A program made the position numbers and the translations under genes. A model generated the notes under the pieces. The model made no database searches. It saw only the letters and a list, made by a program, of their open reading frames with translations, and was not told where the DNA came from. A stretch of 64,000 bases of DNA from Tieghemostelium lacteum (Eukaryota; Evosea; Eumycetozoa; Dictyosteliales; Raperosteliaceae), in assembly GCA_001606155.1 (NCBI GenBank), contig LODT01000051.1, forward strand, positions 682,001-746,000, given 5' to 3'. Below, in pieces: positions 19,178 through 30,921 of this stretch (its first letter is position 1; each line of letters opens with the position of its first letter).

Positions 19178-21573
19178 TTACATTACTTTTACCTCTGGTT
19201 TACCATTATCTTTTTTAACTTTTAGAAGAACTTTAGCAATTTCATCTTCAACTACTTTATCAATTTCCTTTTCTCTTGTTACCTCACCTGTTGTTGGTGC
19301 TTGTGTTGTTGTATTTGAAGTTGTTGTAGGTGTGGTGGTTGTTGTAGTTGAAGTTATTTTATTTACACTGGAATCTGAGGGTGATGGTGAAAGTGGGGAG
19401 GTTGGAGAAGTAGCAGATTGTTGTTGTTTTTTCAATCTTTCCTCTTTAGCCTTTTCAATCTCTTTAATTTGTTGTTTGATTCTTTCAATTTCATGATCCT
19501 TTTCAACTTGAATCTGTTTTAATCTTTCAATTTCTTTTGCTCTATCAGATTTCTTTTGTTCTTGTTGAATCTGTTCCTGTTGAATTCTAGTCTTTTCTTT
19601 CAACTTGGCTTTATCAAGGTTCTCTCTTTCCTGTTGTTTAGCCAATTGTTGACTATCTTCCTTTTCGGTAACTGCCGGTTGTTGTGGTTGTTGTTTCTCT
19701 TTCTCAACTTTTTCTTTTGCCAATCTCTCTTTCTCTTCTTTATCAGATTCAACCTTAACCAATCTTTCTTTCTCCGCTTTATCAGCTTTCTCTTTTGCAA
19801 TTCTATCAGCATCTTCCTTCTCAGCTTTCTCTTTAGCAATTTTATCAGCCTCAATCTTTGCTAGTCTATCTTTCTCTTCTTTATCAGCCTTCTCTTTAGC
19901 AATTCTATCAGTCTCAACTTTAGCCAATCTTTCTTTTTCTTCATTATCAGCTTTCTCTTTAGCAATTCTATCAGCTTCAATCTTTGCTAATCTTTCTTTC
20001 TCCTCTTTATCAGCCTTCTCTTTAGCAATTCTATCAGCCTCAACTTTAGCCAATCTATCTTTCTCTTCTTTATCAGCTTTCTCTTTTGCCAGTCTATCAT
20101 TCTCTTCCTTTTCAGCTTTCTCTTTTGCCAATCTTTCAGACTCATCTTTTTCTTTTTGTAATTGAGCAAGTTTGACTTGAACTTTAAGTTCTTCTTCCTC
20201 CTCTTCTTGTTCTTTTTGTCTTTGCTTTTGGAGTTTCTCTTGTTTTAGTCTTTCTTCCTCTTCTTCTTCCTCCTCAATTTCTTTTAATCTTTGAGCCTCT
20301 CTTTCTTTTTGTAACTGTTTAATTCTTTCATTTTCCTCTTCTTCTTCTCTTTCCAATTGTTTCATCTTTTCCAATTTCTCTCTTTCATCTTGAAGTCTCT
20401 TAATATTCTCTTCATCTTCCTGTTCTTTGATTCTGTTGAGTTTATCCTTTTCATCTTGCATTCTTTTTGCCTCTGCCTCTTTTTCCTTTTTAAGTAATTG
20501 TGATTTTTCATCATCTACCACATTTATAACTGGTACTACAACATTCTCTTTAATAGTTGGTAATATCTGTTTAGTTGGTGATGTATCACTAGTTGTTGTA
20601 GTTGTTGTTGTAGTAGTTGATGTTGTAGTTTGAGGATTAACAGGACCAGAAAGCATTACAGAATCTCTTGGTTTTCTAGTTGGTGGTTTGACACTCTGTC
20701 TCTTTGCTCTATTTAGTGTAATATGTGATAGTACAGGTGGATCTTCACTATTTAATTCGGAATCACTCTTTGTTCTAGAACTTGTGCTAATAGGTGGTGC
20801 CTTCTCCTTCTCAGGAGTTGGCTGAGGTGTATTAGATGTCGAAGGTGGTTTCATTGGTGAACCTCCACCTCCACCACCTTGTAATATACCCTCCAATCTC
20901 TCAGAGATTGCAAATTTACCAGGTGGTGCAACTCTCAATGGACTAAGTCCAGATTTACCACCGCCACCAGCACTAGGCACCACGGCAATTGAATTTCTAT
21001 ATGCCTTATTTGCACCTGGTGGTGACAATGGTTTATTAGCCTGTGGAGGAGGTGTTGGTTTCTGTTTATCCTCTGATAATGGTGTCGATGGTAATGATTG
21101 TGCAGTTGTATTACTACTAGTTGAAGCAGTAGTTGAAGATTTCTCTGGTGTTGAAGGTTGTGATTTACTCTGAGGTGATAATGATTTTAATACTCCTGGC
21201 ATCATTGAATGTCTTTTATTTGGAGATGATGTCTTCTCAGTTGAAGAAGTACCTAAAGAACTATCATCCTTAATCACAACCTTCTCTTTAGTTTCCTTTT
21301 CCTTAGGTGTATTATCTTTATCTTTTTTATCCTCCTTTTTTGGTTTTTCTTTATCCTTATCTTTATCTTTCTTTTCTTTCTCCTCCCTATATATATATAT
21401 AAATATACATTAATAACACTCAATTTATAAAACTCCAATAATGTCTTATATTCAAATGAATATTACTTTGGTCCCTTTTTAAATAGACGATTGAATAGAC
21501 CTGGTTTCTTTTCAGTTGAGGATGGTGGTGTTGGTGTAGGTGTTGTTGATGTTTGTGTAGTTGGTTCCTCCAT
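19178..21573 (-). CDS. Lys/Glu-rich coiled-coil repeat protein
   Basis: Exons: 21573-21467 and 21386-19178, with an 80-bp intron (donor GTAATA, acceptor ATATATAG), 771 residues in all. The N terminus has LFNRLFKKGPK and a Lys/Asp/Glu run. A Ser/Thr/Pro-rich region of about 200 residues follows, then a highly charged helix of about 330 residues. This includes about six 21-residue repeats of the type RIAKEKADKEEKERLAKVEAD, i.e. three heptads each. The end is Thr/Ser-rich, closing with EVTREKEIDKVVEDEIAKVLLKVKK. Sequences like this occur in caldesmon- or trichohyalin-like filament and cytoskeletal linker proteins; no specific family is recognised and the charge pattern alone gives many false matches. 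Confidence 0.75.
19740..20150 (-). repeat. 63-bp tandem repeats (21-residue heptad units)
   Basis: About six imperfect units, each coding for a 21-residue segment with alternating Lys/Glu and Ile/Leu/Ala at a/d positions. The unit length equals exactly three coiled-coil heptads, so unit gain or loss would keep helix register. Units differ by scattered, mostly conservative changes. Confidence 0.8.
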
Positions 21574-22126
21574 AATTGGAATTCAAAAAAGTTTCCTTTT
21601 TATACAAATTGTCAATCTCTAAATAGAGTTATATTGTTCTAGTTGTTATTGTTGTTGTTATGTTTAGTATAATAAATTTAAATACTAATAAAAAAATTTA
21701 TAATATCAAAGTGTGGTATTACTGTGTGGGTAGTGGTGGTGTGGTAATATACAATTTCAATCTTATAAAACTAGTGATAAGTATGTCAAGATAGAAATGC
21801 AATATATTAATTAAATTAAATATTTTAAAAAAAATTTTTAATTTTTATAAAATTAATTTATATTTGTAAAAAATATTTGGGTCAACTGATCAAATTAATT
21901 CTCTGATTTTTTAAAACCACCCTAATTTCCATCTATTTTTTTTTCCAATGATGTCCATCAAAATATCCTATAAAGTTTGATGGTGATCTAGATTTAGGTA
22001 ATATATCTTGGTTTTATAAAATAGATGAAATTCTAGATATTACCAAAATTAGATATATAAAGTACTATATACATTATGTTTAGGAGGTGGTTTTTTTTTA
22101 GATTTAATAAAAAAAAAAGGAAATGA
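21574..22126. other. AT-rich intergenic, no clear gene
   Basis: 5' flank of the repeat protein, then A/T runs. Around 21950-22075 there is a less AT-rich stretch (GATGTCCATCAAAATATCC ...) that could be an old exon fragment, but no frame stays open long enough to support it. Confidence 0.4.
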
Positions 22127-22222
22127 AATTGTCAGATACGTGGATGTCTCATTTCAAAGCCTACAAAATGAATTGCTGGCTCAAAAGACGATCAGATAAG
22201 TATCCAGCTCATCATGGTTTCA
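22127..22222 (-). ncRNA. Candidate C/D box snoRNA
   Basis: On the minus strand: box C ATGATGA (22215-22209), then a D'-like CTGA (22195-22192), a C'-like AAATGAGA, and box D CTGA (22135-22132). The flanks GAAAC and ATTTC can form a short terminal stem. Length is about 96 nt. Possible guide stretches just before each D box are GCTGGATACTTAT and GAGACATCCACGTAT. About 90 bp upstream of box C lies TTCCCATAA, the same word found 63 bp before the U1 gene in this window. That supports an independent snRNA-type promoter. Target sites in rRNA were not checked. Confidence 0.5.
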
Positions 22223-22311
22223 AATGGAAAAAAGTATACTTTTAAATACTTATTTTCAAAAGCTTAAATTATTTGAAGTTTCGGCAAAAAATACACGAAA
22301 CAAACGAGTCA

Positions 22312-22320
22312 TTATGGGAA
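22312..22320 (-). promoter_or_regulatory. DUSE-like element for the snoRNA candidate
   Basis: TTCCCATAA on the minus strand, matching the Dictyostelium upstream sequence element (core CCCAYAA) known from small-RNA genes. A start 63 bp downstream, as seen for U1 here, would fall at about 22257, giving a short leader before the snoRNA core. Confidence 0.45.
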
Positions 22321-23404
22321 AAAAAAATATAAGGACTTTTACACAAATTTTCAATTTTATTAAATTTATTTGTATGCTAAATTTCCTGGTTGTGTATCAA
22401 AAAACTAATAATTTTAGATTAGGCACATATCTATGGTGTTTGGTGCTACCAATCTTATAATCTTCCAAGATTGACTTCCTTTTAGAAATAATTATGATTA
22501 AAAATTGTAAAAATGATTCATCATTATGAAAAGTAAAATGAAATACTCAGTAACGTTGCACCCACACTCGGTCGCTTCAATTTTTTTTTTCTTTTTTTTA
22601 ATTTTTTTTTTTTTTTTTTTTAAAGCGCCTTATTGAATAGAACAAACCATTAATTAAAAAAAACAAATTAAATTAAGATTTTAGAAAAGAAACAACAATT
22701 TGTTATTATTTGTGATTATCTAGCTAATAGGGGAGGAAAACAGGGTTTTGACCTTATAACATTTAATACACAGATAATAATTAAAATTTAGCAGGAGTGC
22801 AAGAAATTTCATCAATTTCAACTTCATCCTAGCCATAAGTTTCTTTTAGATACAAGTTAGCAATAACACCAACACACCATCATCACATTAACTATAGTTT
22901 CATAGTTGTTTTATATTTATCTATCTACTTTCTATCTTTTTTTTTTGTTCTGTATAAATGTTATAGTATTTCTTTAAACAAAAACCCAAAAAAACACCAA
23001 CAAACACCCACAACAACAAACTTAATATTCTAAATTCTCTATTTATAACTGTATATTATCCATTTTATGTTTTTATAACAACTAAAACCATCTTTTAATT
23101 TATATATTTCCAACCTTTTTTTATATTTTTTTATATTTTTATATTTATATTTTTAGATCAATTATAAGGAAAGTTTATAATTTAAAGTTTCTATTTTTAT
23201 TTGACCTATTTACTTCCTTTTTAACTTGTATATATCCATTTTTAAAATCCTATAATTATCTAAAACAAAATATTGTTTTAATTTTCATCATCATCATCAA
23301 CATCATCAACAACAAAAATTACTATTTCCAACAAAAATATAGTTATTATTAATTCATTTATTGTGTAATATTCATTATCATCTCAACAAATCAAAATCAA
23401 TATC
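22321..23404. other. Long upstream region of the CudA-like gene
   Basis: About 1.1 kb of AT-rich DNA with long T and A runs (T18 around 22603-22620), CAA/CAC-rich stretches near 22860-23015, ATC/ATCATC triplets just before the start codon, and a less AT-rich patch with GTTGCACCCACACTCGGTCGC near 22553-22575. No ORF is convincing. Together with the part upstream of the snoRNA this makes 1.8 kb without a protein gene, long for this gene-dense window, as might suit a developmentally regulated promoter. Confidence 0.45.
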
Positions 23405-25678
23405 ATGGCTAAAGAAACCATACCAACAATTGTTACCAATTTAGTTGAATCAACATCAACATCTAATAACAACAACAATAACCACACTGGTACATCTACC
23501 ATTTCATCACCATTGGCAGTGCTATCTTCACCACAGATTTTTAATACTGGGTCAGAATCACCACAGAGAAAGGTTAAAAACACTGTTAAGGATACCTTCT
23601 CAGCCAAGATTTTATTGGAGATGAAGAACTTCTCAACCAGTGCTCCATCATCACCAGTTCCAATGCAAGCTCCATTGTCACCATCTATGGTCTTGGACAG
23701 CAGTACTACAACTTCAAGTACCTCATCTGGTAATCACATGACAGCACCAACATCACCAATAGTAGTAGTAAGTCACCACCATTCACCATCTATTGATCAT
23801 CATCTACCACCACCATTACCAACTACACCTCAAGTAGCATCTAATGAGCACTTAATGTCACCACCAACATCATCTGCCACCACTGCAACTCCATGTTCCT
23901 TTAAAGAATGTCTTTTATGTAAAAGAGGTACTCCATTTGTAAATAATCAATCCCCAACTTGGGCTTGTATTATGAAAATTGTCTTTTACTGTCTACAACA
24001 TGAGATGCCTCATAAACCATTCCTCAACTTGAAAATTGATGTCTATGGTTTTATGACTTGTCATTGGCATTTATTATGTCTTGATAAAAAAAGTATGTTT
24101 CAAATATTTATCCCTCACCACCCACTTTTTCCATTAATAGTATATTAATATAATTTTTAATGAAATACTATTATTATTATAGGATCTGATAACTGGCATA
24201 AACAAATTCAAGATATGTTGTCACATTCAAAGAATCTATTTGAAAGTGGTATGGACACCTATAAACAAAATGGATACTGGAGAATGCGTATGATTGCCGA
24301 CCCTTGGGAAGAAATTAAATCCAAGAAATCATCACATTCCAGTGGTTCATCTGCTGGTAGTGTTACCAAGAGAAAGAGATCATACAGTGAGAATGATTCA
24401 TCTGGTTTCTCACCACAACCATTATCATCTCAAACTACTGGTAGTGTATCATCATCATCATTGATACCTTCATCACCAAATCCAAGTACCACCGGTGCCA
24501 ATAGTTCAGTTAACACACCAATCATCACTGTTCAAAGTCCAATTTCAACTGACACCCACCACCATAACCATATTGAGATTATTGATAATCCAGTTTGTTC
24601 AACAACCTCTAACAGCACTGCCAATAACTCTTGTTTAATGATGATGTCTGAGAAATCTATTGATAAACAAATTCAAGATAATTTTAATCAATTATCATAT
24701 CAGTTGAAAATGGCCTCTACTTCTGCCAATAGTATTCAAGGTATGAAAAATACATCACCAAATGGTTCCAAAAAGAAATTGAAGGTTCACCATAATAACA
24801 GTGAACAAGTTATTCCACCACTTCCAATGATACCATCTTATTTGTCCACTGGAGATATCCCATCATCACCATCAACTAGTTTCTCATCATCACCAAGAAG
24901 CTCACCAAGAAATGGTAGTAGTACAACAGTTACATCAACACACATTCCAACCATTGATGATCAAATAATGTCTACACTCTCAAAAAATATTAATAATAAC
25001 ATATCCGCCGATATAAATAATAATAGTAATGAAATATTCACAACCACACCACAAGCATCAACATCACTCAACTCATCTATATCATCAACCACCTCGATTC
25101 TGTCACATCTATGTGATATTTATCATAATGAACAACAACAACGTAGTAATACCAATGATTCTAATAACTCATCATCCACAATCACTACATCTGTCAGTGC
25201 TAAAGCTAACAACACCAGTTTGAATTCATCAGGATCCAATTTATCACTTCCATCATCACCAATACAATCGACAAGTTCTGCACAAAGTCAAGCTGATGAA
25301 CACTCTGAAATCTTATTGTTGAAAAGTCAATTAAAACAAATCACAGAGAATCTCAAATCCATTAAAGATCACAGTCAAATGGATAAAGAAATGCTATCTG
25401 TGATGATTGACAAGGAAATTGAAAGAATATCTTCACTGTTGCAACAACCAACCGCATCAACTGTAGTATCAACAGTACAAACTTCTGATTCAATGTTAGT
25501 AGATCAACAATCATCTACTACTTCAACACCACCAATTTCTAACACTAATACTTCTTCATCTAACAACAACAACAACAACAATACTGTAAATCTCTCACTC
25601 AACTTACTTGCTGAAAATTGTGTTCCATCTCTATCAGCTTTAAATGCATTGACAATGGCCAGTCTTTCTGATGTCTGA
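23405..25678 (+). CDS. CudA-like putative transcription factor
   Basis: Exons: 23405-24092 and 24183-25678 (90-bp intron, donor GTATGT, acceptor TTATAG), 727 residues. Between long Ser/Thr/Asn/Pro-rich flanks sits one compact conserved domain of about 110 residues interrupted by the intron: FKECLLCKRGTPFVNNQSPTW ... MKIVFYCLQ ... NLKIDVYGFMTCHWHLLCLDKK | RSDNWHKQIQDMLSHSKNLFESGM ... NGYWRM. I match this to the core of Dictyostelium CudA (culmination-defective A), a nuclear DNA-binding protein needed for prespore and tip gene expression, with a distant proposed link to STAT. A basic stretch KKKLKVH (near 24770) could be a nuclear signal. A C-terminal coiled coil lies near EILLLKSQLKQITENLKSI. 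The assignment is from memory of the family. Confidence 0.6.
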
Positions 25679-27303
25679 CCAATATTTTTAATCGTCTATA
25701 TGAACCATATTGAAGATCTTTATGATAAACCCAACATCTTCCCTCCTATCCAACCTATAAATAAAATAAACTTTTTTTTTTTTTTAAATTCATTCTGTTC
25801 ATTTCTAATGTTTTTGTTATTCTATTATCTCATTATGAATGAACTCATTTAATTTAAAAAAATCCATAAGTTTTTAAATACTATAAATTAATATCTATCT
25901 ATACTATAGTCACCGAAGTGTATTGTTTTGAAGCAATGGAAGATGTTTATAATAATTTTCAATTTAAATGTATTACACAATCATAAAATTGTAAGAAATG
26001 ATTAAAAAATATTATATAGTCTTAGTATCCAAAATTTAAAGTTGTAAGTGAATAATTGTACTCAGTTTATTTTTTAATTTATATGTTCAGAGGTTATAAT
26101 TTCATTGGAATATAAATAAATGAACACAAATCCTTGGATATCCATGAAACGTTATCGGTTCCAACTGTCTTATTAAATTCATAGATTTGTAAAAATATCA
26201 GCTCTAAATGGGAATTTATAAACGATTCTAAATAACTTTTGAGATTTGAAAATCTCATGAAAAAAAAGAGTGCATTTTGATCAAAAGTCCTCAAAAAAAA
26301 CACTCTTAGATTTGAAAAAAAACTTTTTATAAAAATTTAGCAATCAAAGAATCAGAAAATTTATTATAATAATACTTAAATAATTTTCTTCTTTAGTTTA
26401 CTTAAAACTTTATTTGTTTAATTAAGAAAAGTTTTTTTTTTATTAATCTTTATTTTTAAATTTTGTTAATCACACATCACAACCACTACCACCACACTTT
26501 CACTACCACCAAATTTGAAATCTATTCAAAATAAATATTTTTAGTTTGTCCACAGTGTTTCTTTCCCTCTCTAAATCTGTTAATTTCAAAATACATTTAG
26601 ATATAAATCACCAGTAGGTAAAACATGACAAAGAAAATTCAAACTTTATTTATTAATACAGAAATTTTAGATATTATTCCCATTCCAGTTAAAAACAAGA
26701 CAATAACAACAATATTAAACTCTATATACAGAATTTTAAATTTTATAGCAACAGTAGACAGAGTATAATATTTATCATTAACTACAGAGACATTGACATA
26801 TCAAATCATTTGAAAAAAAAAAAACAAAAGGATAAATCAATAACTTATCGATTGATTTTTATAATAACCAAAAGATATTTATATACCATACATTGGGACA
26901 AAGGGTATCAGTTAAACTATCTATAAGATTCTTGTTTATATATTTGTTGTTTTGATCCATCAATCAACAATTCTACGTATGATCTTATGATTCATCATCA
27001 ACACTGTTACTTTTTTCACTATAATACATCATCGTCAGCCTTCACTATAGACATATAGTTAGTCATAGCTAATAATTAACAAGACATCAACTAATTACTA
27101 AAATAGTAATTATTTAAATTCATACTTTTTTTTTTTTATTATTTGTTTGATTGTTTTTTTATTCATTCTACTCAATTAATATATATATATATTTGTAATA
27201 TTTGTGTATAACTTTGGTTTTTATTTTAGCCATCAATTTATAATATTTTATTTGTATAATTTGTCAACATTCAACCCCACACCTCCCAATAACAAAAACA
27301 GAA
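25679..27303. other. Long AT-rich intergenic region
   Basis: 1.6 kb between two plus-strand genes. It contains a small palindrome (GAGATTTGAAAATCTC near 26240), a minus-strand open stretch of 69 codons at 26094-26303 that I do not accept as a gene, and A/T runs. No tRNA, C/D box order or Sm site was found. Probably the upstream control region of the 1114-residue gene. Confidence 0.45.
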
Positions 27304-30300
27304 ATGAAAATAGACGAATGGTTTCAACAATTTCAGTGTATTGATTTACCAAAGATTGAAAGTAAATGGAACAAAAAGAAAATTCAAAAGAAGCATTTGG
27401 AGAATTTTGTCAGTCAGGTAGAATCACTATTATCACTACTGGAAAAGTTACTAAAACAGTATACTGGAGGTTCCAATAATATCTCAAAATCATGGCCAAC
27501 ACTATTTCATTCCAGAATGTTGTTGGCATCTGATACTTTGAATTTCAAAGCACAAAGACACCTAAACAATATCCTGTCACTCTATTTGAAATATTCTAAT
27601 AAAAAAGAGAAATTCCAAATCAATACTTTTATTCAAAATGAACAATATTCCTATCCACCACAACATCCATCTCAACCACAGGCAACACAACAACAGCAAC
27701 AACAATCTCAACAAGAAAAACAACAAAACGAAGAAAAACATCTACTAAATACCATAGCGGAATCCATGTTGGAATACATGTCAACTCATTATTTGGACCC
27801 AGATAACTCTTTAATTGGATATTATGCACATCCAAATCTAGTTGATCTTTTTGTCCAACAACAAAAATATAGAAAAATCAGAGCAATACCTTCGAATCAG
27901 GATCTCACCAATAAAAGTAGTACTAATATCCAAGCAGGTGATTCAACCTATACCAGTTTAATTACAACTCTACCAGTTATTCAGAATCTGAGTAACAACG
28001 GAGGAGTTAGCAGTATAGGTAGCAGCAGCTCTTCTTCACAACACCATCACAATACCAGTAAATACAACTCGAATAATCTAAAAAGTCTAAAGAATGCCTA
28101 TCATTATATTGGTGCTGAAATTACAGGGTTTAATAGTAGTCCAATTAGTAGTGCATCTTCTTCATCTAGTACCTCATCAAGTAGTTCATCATATTCTTCA
28201 CATCATAACCATCACCAACATAGTAGTAGTAATACCAGTAATATCAGTAACCAGAGTACATTCAGTCACGGATCTTGGAAGAAGAAAAAAGAACTCTCTG
28301 TCGAATATCTCTTGGATCTAATTGAAAACTGGTCCAAAATGAAAAACCGTGAAATTTCTGAAGAGGTAAAAGAATTTTTGAGATCCAAAGACAAATTGGG
28401 AATTTTCAAAGGTGATCTAGTCATTATTAAAACTAATAACAAGGATAACATGGCTACCAAATATATGTTTGCTAGATTTAACGGTCAGGTTTGTGACAGT
28501 TTTGCCAATACTGGATCAAAGAGATATTCATCCAGTCAGAATATGGAGTATCTGTCTGTCTATGTGAATGCACAGGAATCTGAGTGGGTATGGGTTGCCA
28601 GAGACGACGTTTACAAATTCTCGAGAGATATGATGGACAATCTATCCAGTTCCAGGAGAATTGCAACACTTATTGAATGTCCAAGTTACAAGCTTCAAAA
28701 GATTATTCAAATCAAAGAGATTGAGTATCTTCGTGACTATTTAGAAAAGAATTCTATATCTCCAGTACTTTTGGATAAATTAGAGAACCAGACTGTGACG
28801 CTTAGAGATTTGAGAGAACTTAGATCTATGGGACTTATACTGTCACAACTTTCAAATAACCTCCCACACGATTTGGTATTGAGTATACAAAAGATGGTAA
28901 GTGCTGAGGTTGGAAGATTTCTAAGTCAGATGGATCCTCTCAGTATCTACCCACCAACTAAAAAAGATTTTTTGGAGACTTTGGATAAGTATCCAATGAC
29001 AAGACCATCGCATTTAAAGACCCATGCATCGTATTTAAAGGTGCATTGTGAGACCACCATTTCTAAACTGATATCACAGAAATTAGAGATTCTTGATGGC
29101 AGTAGAAAGATTAAGGTTGTCAATTGGTGGTTGAATCTTATTAAAGATCAGGTTGATGAGTATCTGATAGAGAGAGGATTTGACCCTAAAGCTGTACCTA
29201 CAAACTACACTCAATCACCTCCACAAAACATTCAAAAAGTTGCACATAATCTACTGGTACTTCACAATGTACTACCAAGTGCCGGTTCCTTTGATCCCTC
29301 TATTCTGGACTTGATAAAGAAACTCAAGGATGAGATATACCCCGTAATCCAAGATTTCAATCAAAATATAAAGTTTATACTCTATGAGTGGTTGGATATC
29401 CCCATTGACAATATACAAGACTTTAACACTGATCTGAGCTCAAGTCCAACAAAATCCACTGCTGAACAGGTACAGATATTCTATCAGTATCTAGAGAAAA
29501 ATTCTGTAACACTCTCACCAGAAAACATCTCAAAAATCAAGAGAATGATCAAGGATATCGAGTATCTGACCGAAATGATAAACCTGGAGTCGTCAATCTC
29601 TGAATTCTCTTTGGACGACGACAGAAGATTCGAAACACACACTGATATCATTCCAATCTCTGGTCTGATATTTGGAAGATTGTTTAGAATTGAAAATGAA
29701 TCTCGTACTGTTTTAGAATGTTGGCGTGATCCAAAGATCAAAATATCACCAATTGGTAATATATCACCACGTTCTAGGACTATTGATTTGGGTCAGACTA
29801 CTCCAATTCCACACCATGTACATAATACCTCACCTGTTAGTTATTCATCTTCACCTACTCTATCAACTCCACCTGTAAAACAAGATCACAAACCAAGACA
29901 TTCCATACCTGAAATTATAGTGGACACTTGTCAAACTCCTCCTCAACCCGACCACCAAAACCACGGTTCTAATAACCTCACTTGCAATACCATTGTATCC
30001 AATTGCACAACTTCCATGAATGTTGATGACCAGTTGACTAACGAGATATCCGATGTCAATGAATCTATAGCCTCTCAATCCTTCGCTGAAGAGGACTATG
30101 TAGACGACGACGATATTGAAGAAGAGGAAGAATACAAAAAACCATCATTCTCCAAATCACCATCACTTCAGAATGCACTGAACCAACACCACCAAACATC
30201 AGAGTTTATTGATGAGGCTTGTACTCAATTGACAATAGCTCAACAGATTAATCGTACTAACCAAAGTACATCTTCTATTGAAACTGTTATTTTCAATGGA

Positions 30301-30648
30301 AAAGGATCAATTCACCAAATCTCAGCTAGTTTAGTTAAAGATAATTTACTACATCGTGAGAGTTCTGATATTCTAAAGAAGTCATCTAGTACAACTGTTT
30401 CAACATCTTTACCTAACCTCTCTACACTCTCTACTGAATATGATCACTCTAAAGAGAATCTCAATTTCATGGAGCCTCTAGGAAGCAGTACTACTGCCTC
30501 TGACCTATCCTTCTCCACACCCATCCCAATTGTCTCCCCAGAAAAAGCAAAACAAAAGAAAAAGAGATTCTGGGCTGTTCCATTTTTTTCTAATCTCATG
30601 AGAAGAAAATCAACATCACCTTCCTCGCCATCTCTCAAAGCCAAATAA
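27304..30648 (+). CDS. Large orphan protein, 1114 residues
   Basis: Single exon with no signal peptide or membrane segment. The N-terminal about 115 residues are helical (VSQVESLLSLLEKLLKQY), then a Gln run and long Ser/His/Asn-rich segments. A folded, well-mixed region runs from about residue 335 to 830, with SVEYLLDLIENWSKMKNREI, KGDLVIIKTNNKDNM, WVWVARDDVYKFSRDMMDNL and TVTLRDLRELRSMGLILSQL; it is rich in Leu, Asp and aromatic residues like a helical repeat domain. An acidic patch (EEDYVDDDDIEEEEEY) and a basic end (KAKQKKKRFWAVPFFSNLMRRK) follow. No family is recognised. The basic, aromatic end could bind membrane or nucleic acid; this is inference. Confidence 0.75.
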   Translation: MKIDEWFQQFQCIDLPKIESKWNKKKIQKKHLENFVSQVESLLSLLEKLLKQYTGGSNNISKSWPTLFHSRMLLASDTLNFKAQRHLNNILSLYLKYSNKKEKFQINTFIQNEQYSYPPQHPSQPQATQQQQQQSQQEKQQNEEKHLLNTIAESMLEYMSTHYLDPDNSLIGYYAHPNLVDLFVQQQKYRKIRAIPSNQDLTNKSSTNIQAGDSTYTSLITTLPVIQNLSNNGGVSSIGSSSSSSQHHHNTSKYNSNNLKSLKNAYHYIGAEITGFNSSPISSASSSSSTSSSSSSYSSHHNHHQHSSSNTSNISNQSTFSHGSWKKKKELSVEYLLDLIENWSKMKNREISEEVKEFLRSKDKLGIFKGDLVIIKTNNKDNMATKYMFARFNGQVCDSFANTGSKRYSSSQNMEYLSVYVNAQESEWVWVARDDVYKFSRDMMDNLSSSRRIATLIECPSYKLQKIIQIKEIEYLRDYLEKNSISPVLLDKLENQTVTLRDLRELRSMGLILSQLSNNLPHDLVLSIQKMVSAEVGRFLSQMDPLSIYPPTKKDFLETLDKYPMTRPSHLKTHASYLKVHCETTISKLISQKLEILDGSRKIKVVNWWLNLIKDQVDEYLIERGFDPKAVPTNYTQSPPQNIQKVAHNLLVLHNVLPSAGSFDPSILDLIKKLKDEIYPVIQDFNQNIKFILYEWLDIPIDNIQDFNTDLSSSPTKSTAEQVQIFYQYLEKNSVTLSPENISKIKRMIKDIEYLTEMINLESSISEFSLDDDRRFETHTDIIPISGLIFGRLFRIENESRTVLECWRDPKIKISPIGNISPRSRTIDLGQTTPIPHHVHNTSPVSYSSSPTLSTPPVKQDHKPRHSIPEIIVDTCQTPPQPDHQNHGSNNLTCNTIVSNCTTSMNVDDQLTNEISDVNESIASQSFAEEDYVDDDDIEEEEEYKKPSFSKSPSLQNALNQHHQTSEFIDEACTQLTIAQQINRTNQSTSSIETVIFNGKGSIHQISASLVKDNLLHRESSDILKKSSSTTVSTSLPNLSTLSTEYDHSKENLNFMEPLGSSTTASDLSFSTPIPIVSPEKAKQKKKRFWAVPFFSNLMRRKSTSPSSPSLKAK

Positions 30649-30921
30649 ATAAATTGAAAATATTATTTATATTATGACTTTTCGTCTTTACTTGTCGTTA
30701 ACTTTTTAAAATGCCCTTTTAAACTTTATCCACAAACCACTTTATTTAAAAATAAAAATTGGGTTTTGTTCTGAAAATAGAGAGATATTGCTCGTTGTTA
30801 ACATTCGTACAAAACAATCAAAAAAATATCTGTTTTAAATGAAAAAAAATTTTCTCCTTGTGTTCAAAATAGCCTCACGTTAAAATCAATTAATGTTTTA
30901 TAAATTAAAATACGAGTAAAG

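Noticed and set aside
19119-20633. Several plus-strand frames rich in Phe and Leu
   Set aside because: Antisense shadows of the Lys/Glu-rich repeat gene.
22224-22460. Plus-strand frame of 78 codons
   Set aside because: Composition is that of translated AT-rich DNA; it lies next to the snoRNA candidate and its promoter element on the other strand.
22470-22580. Second possible C/D snoRNA on the minus strand
   Set aside because: ATGATGA and CTGA occur, but CTGA comes before box C and there is no upstream element.
23005-23014. CACCCACAA on the plus strand as a DUSE
   Set aside because: It lies in a CAA/CAC-rich stretch and no structured RNA follows at the expected distance.
26094-26303. Minus-strand frame of 69 codons
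   Set aside because: Phe/Leu/Ile-rich AT translation without ATG-context, family match or neighbouring exon.
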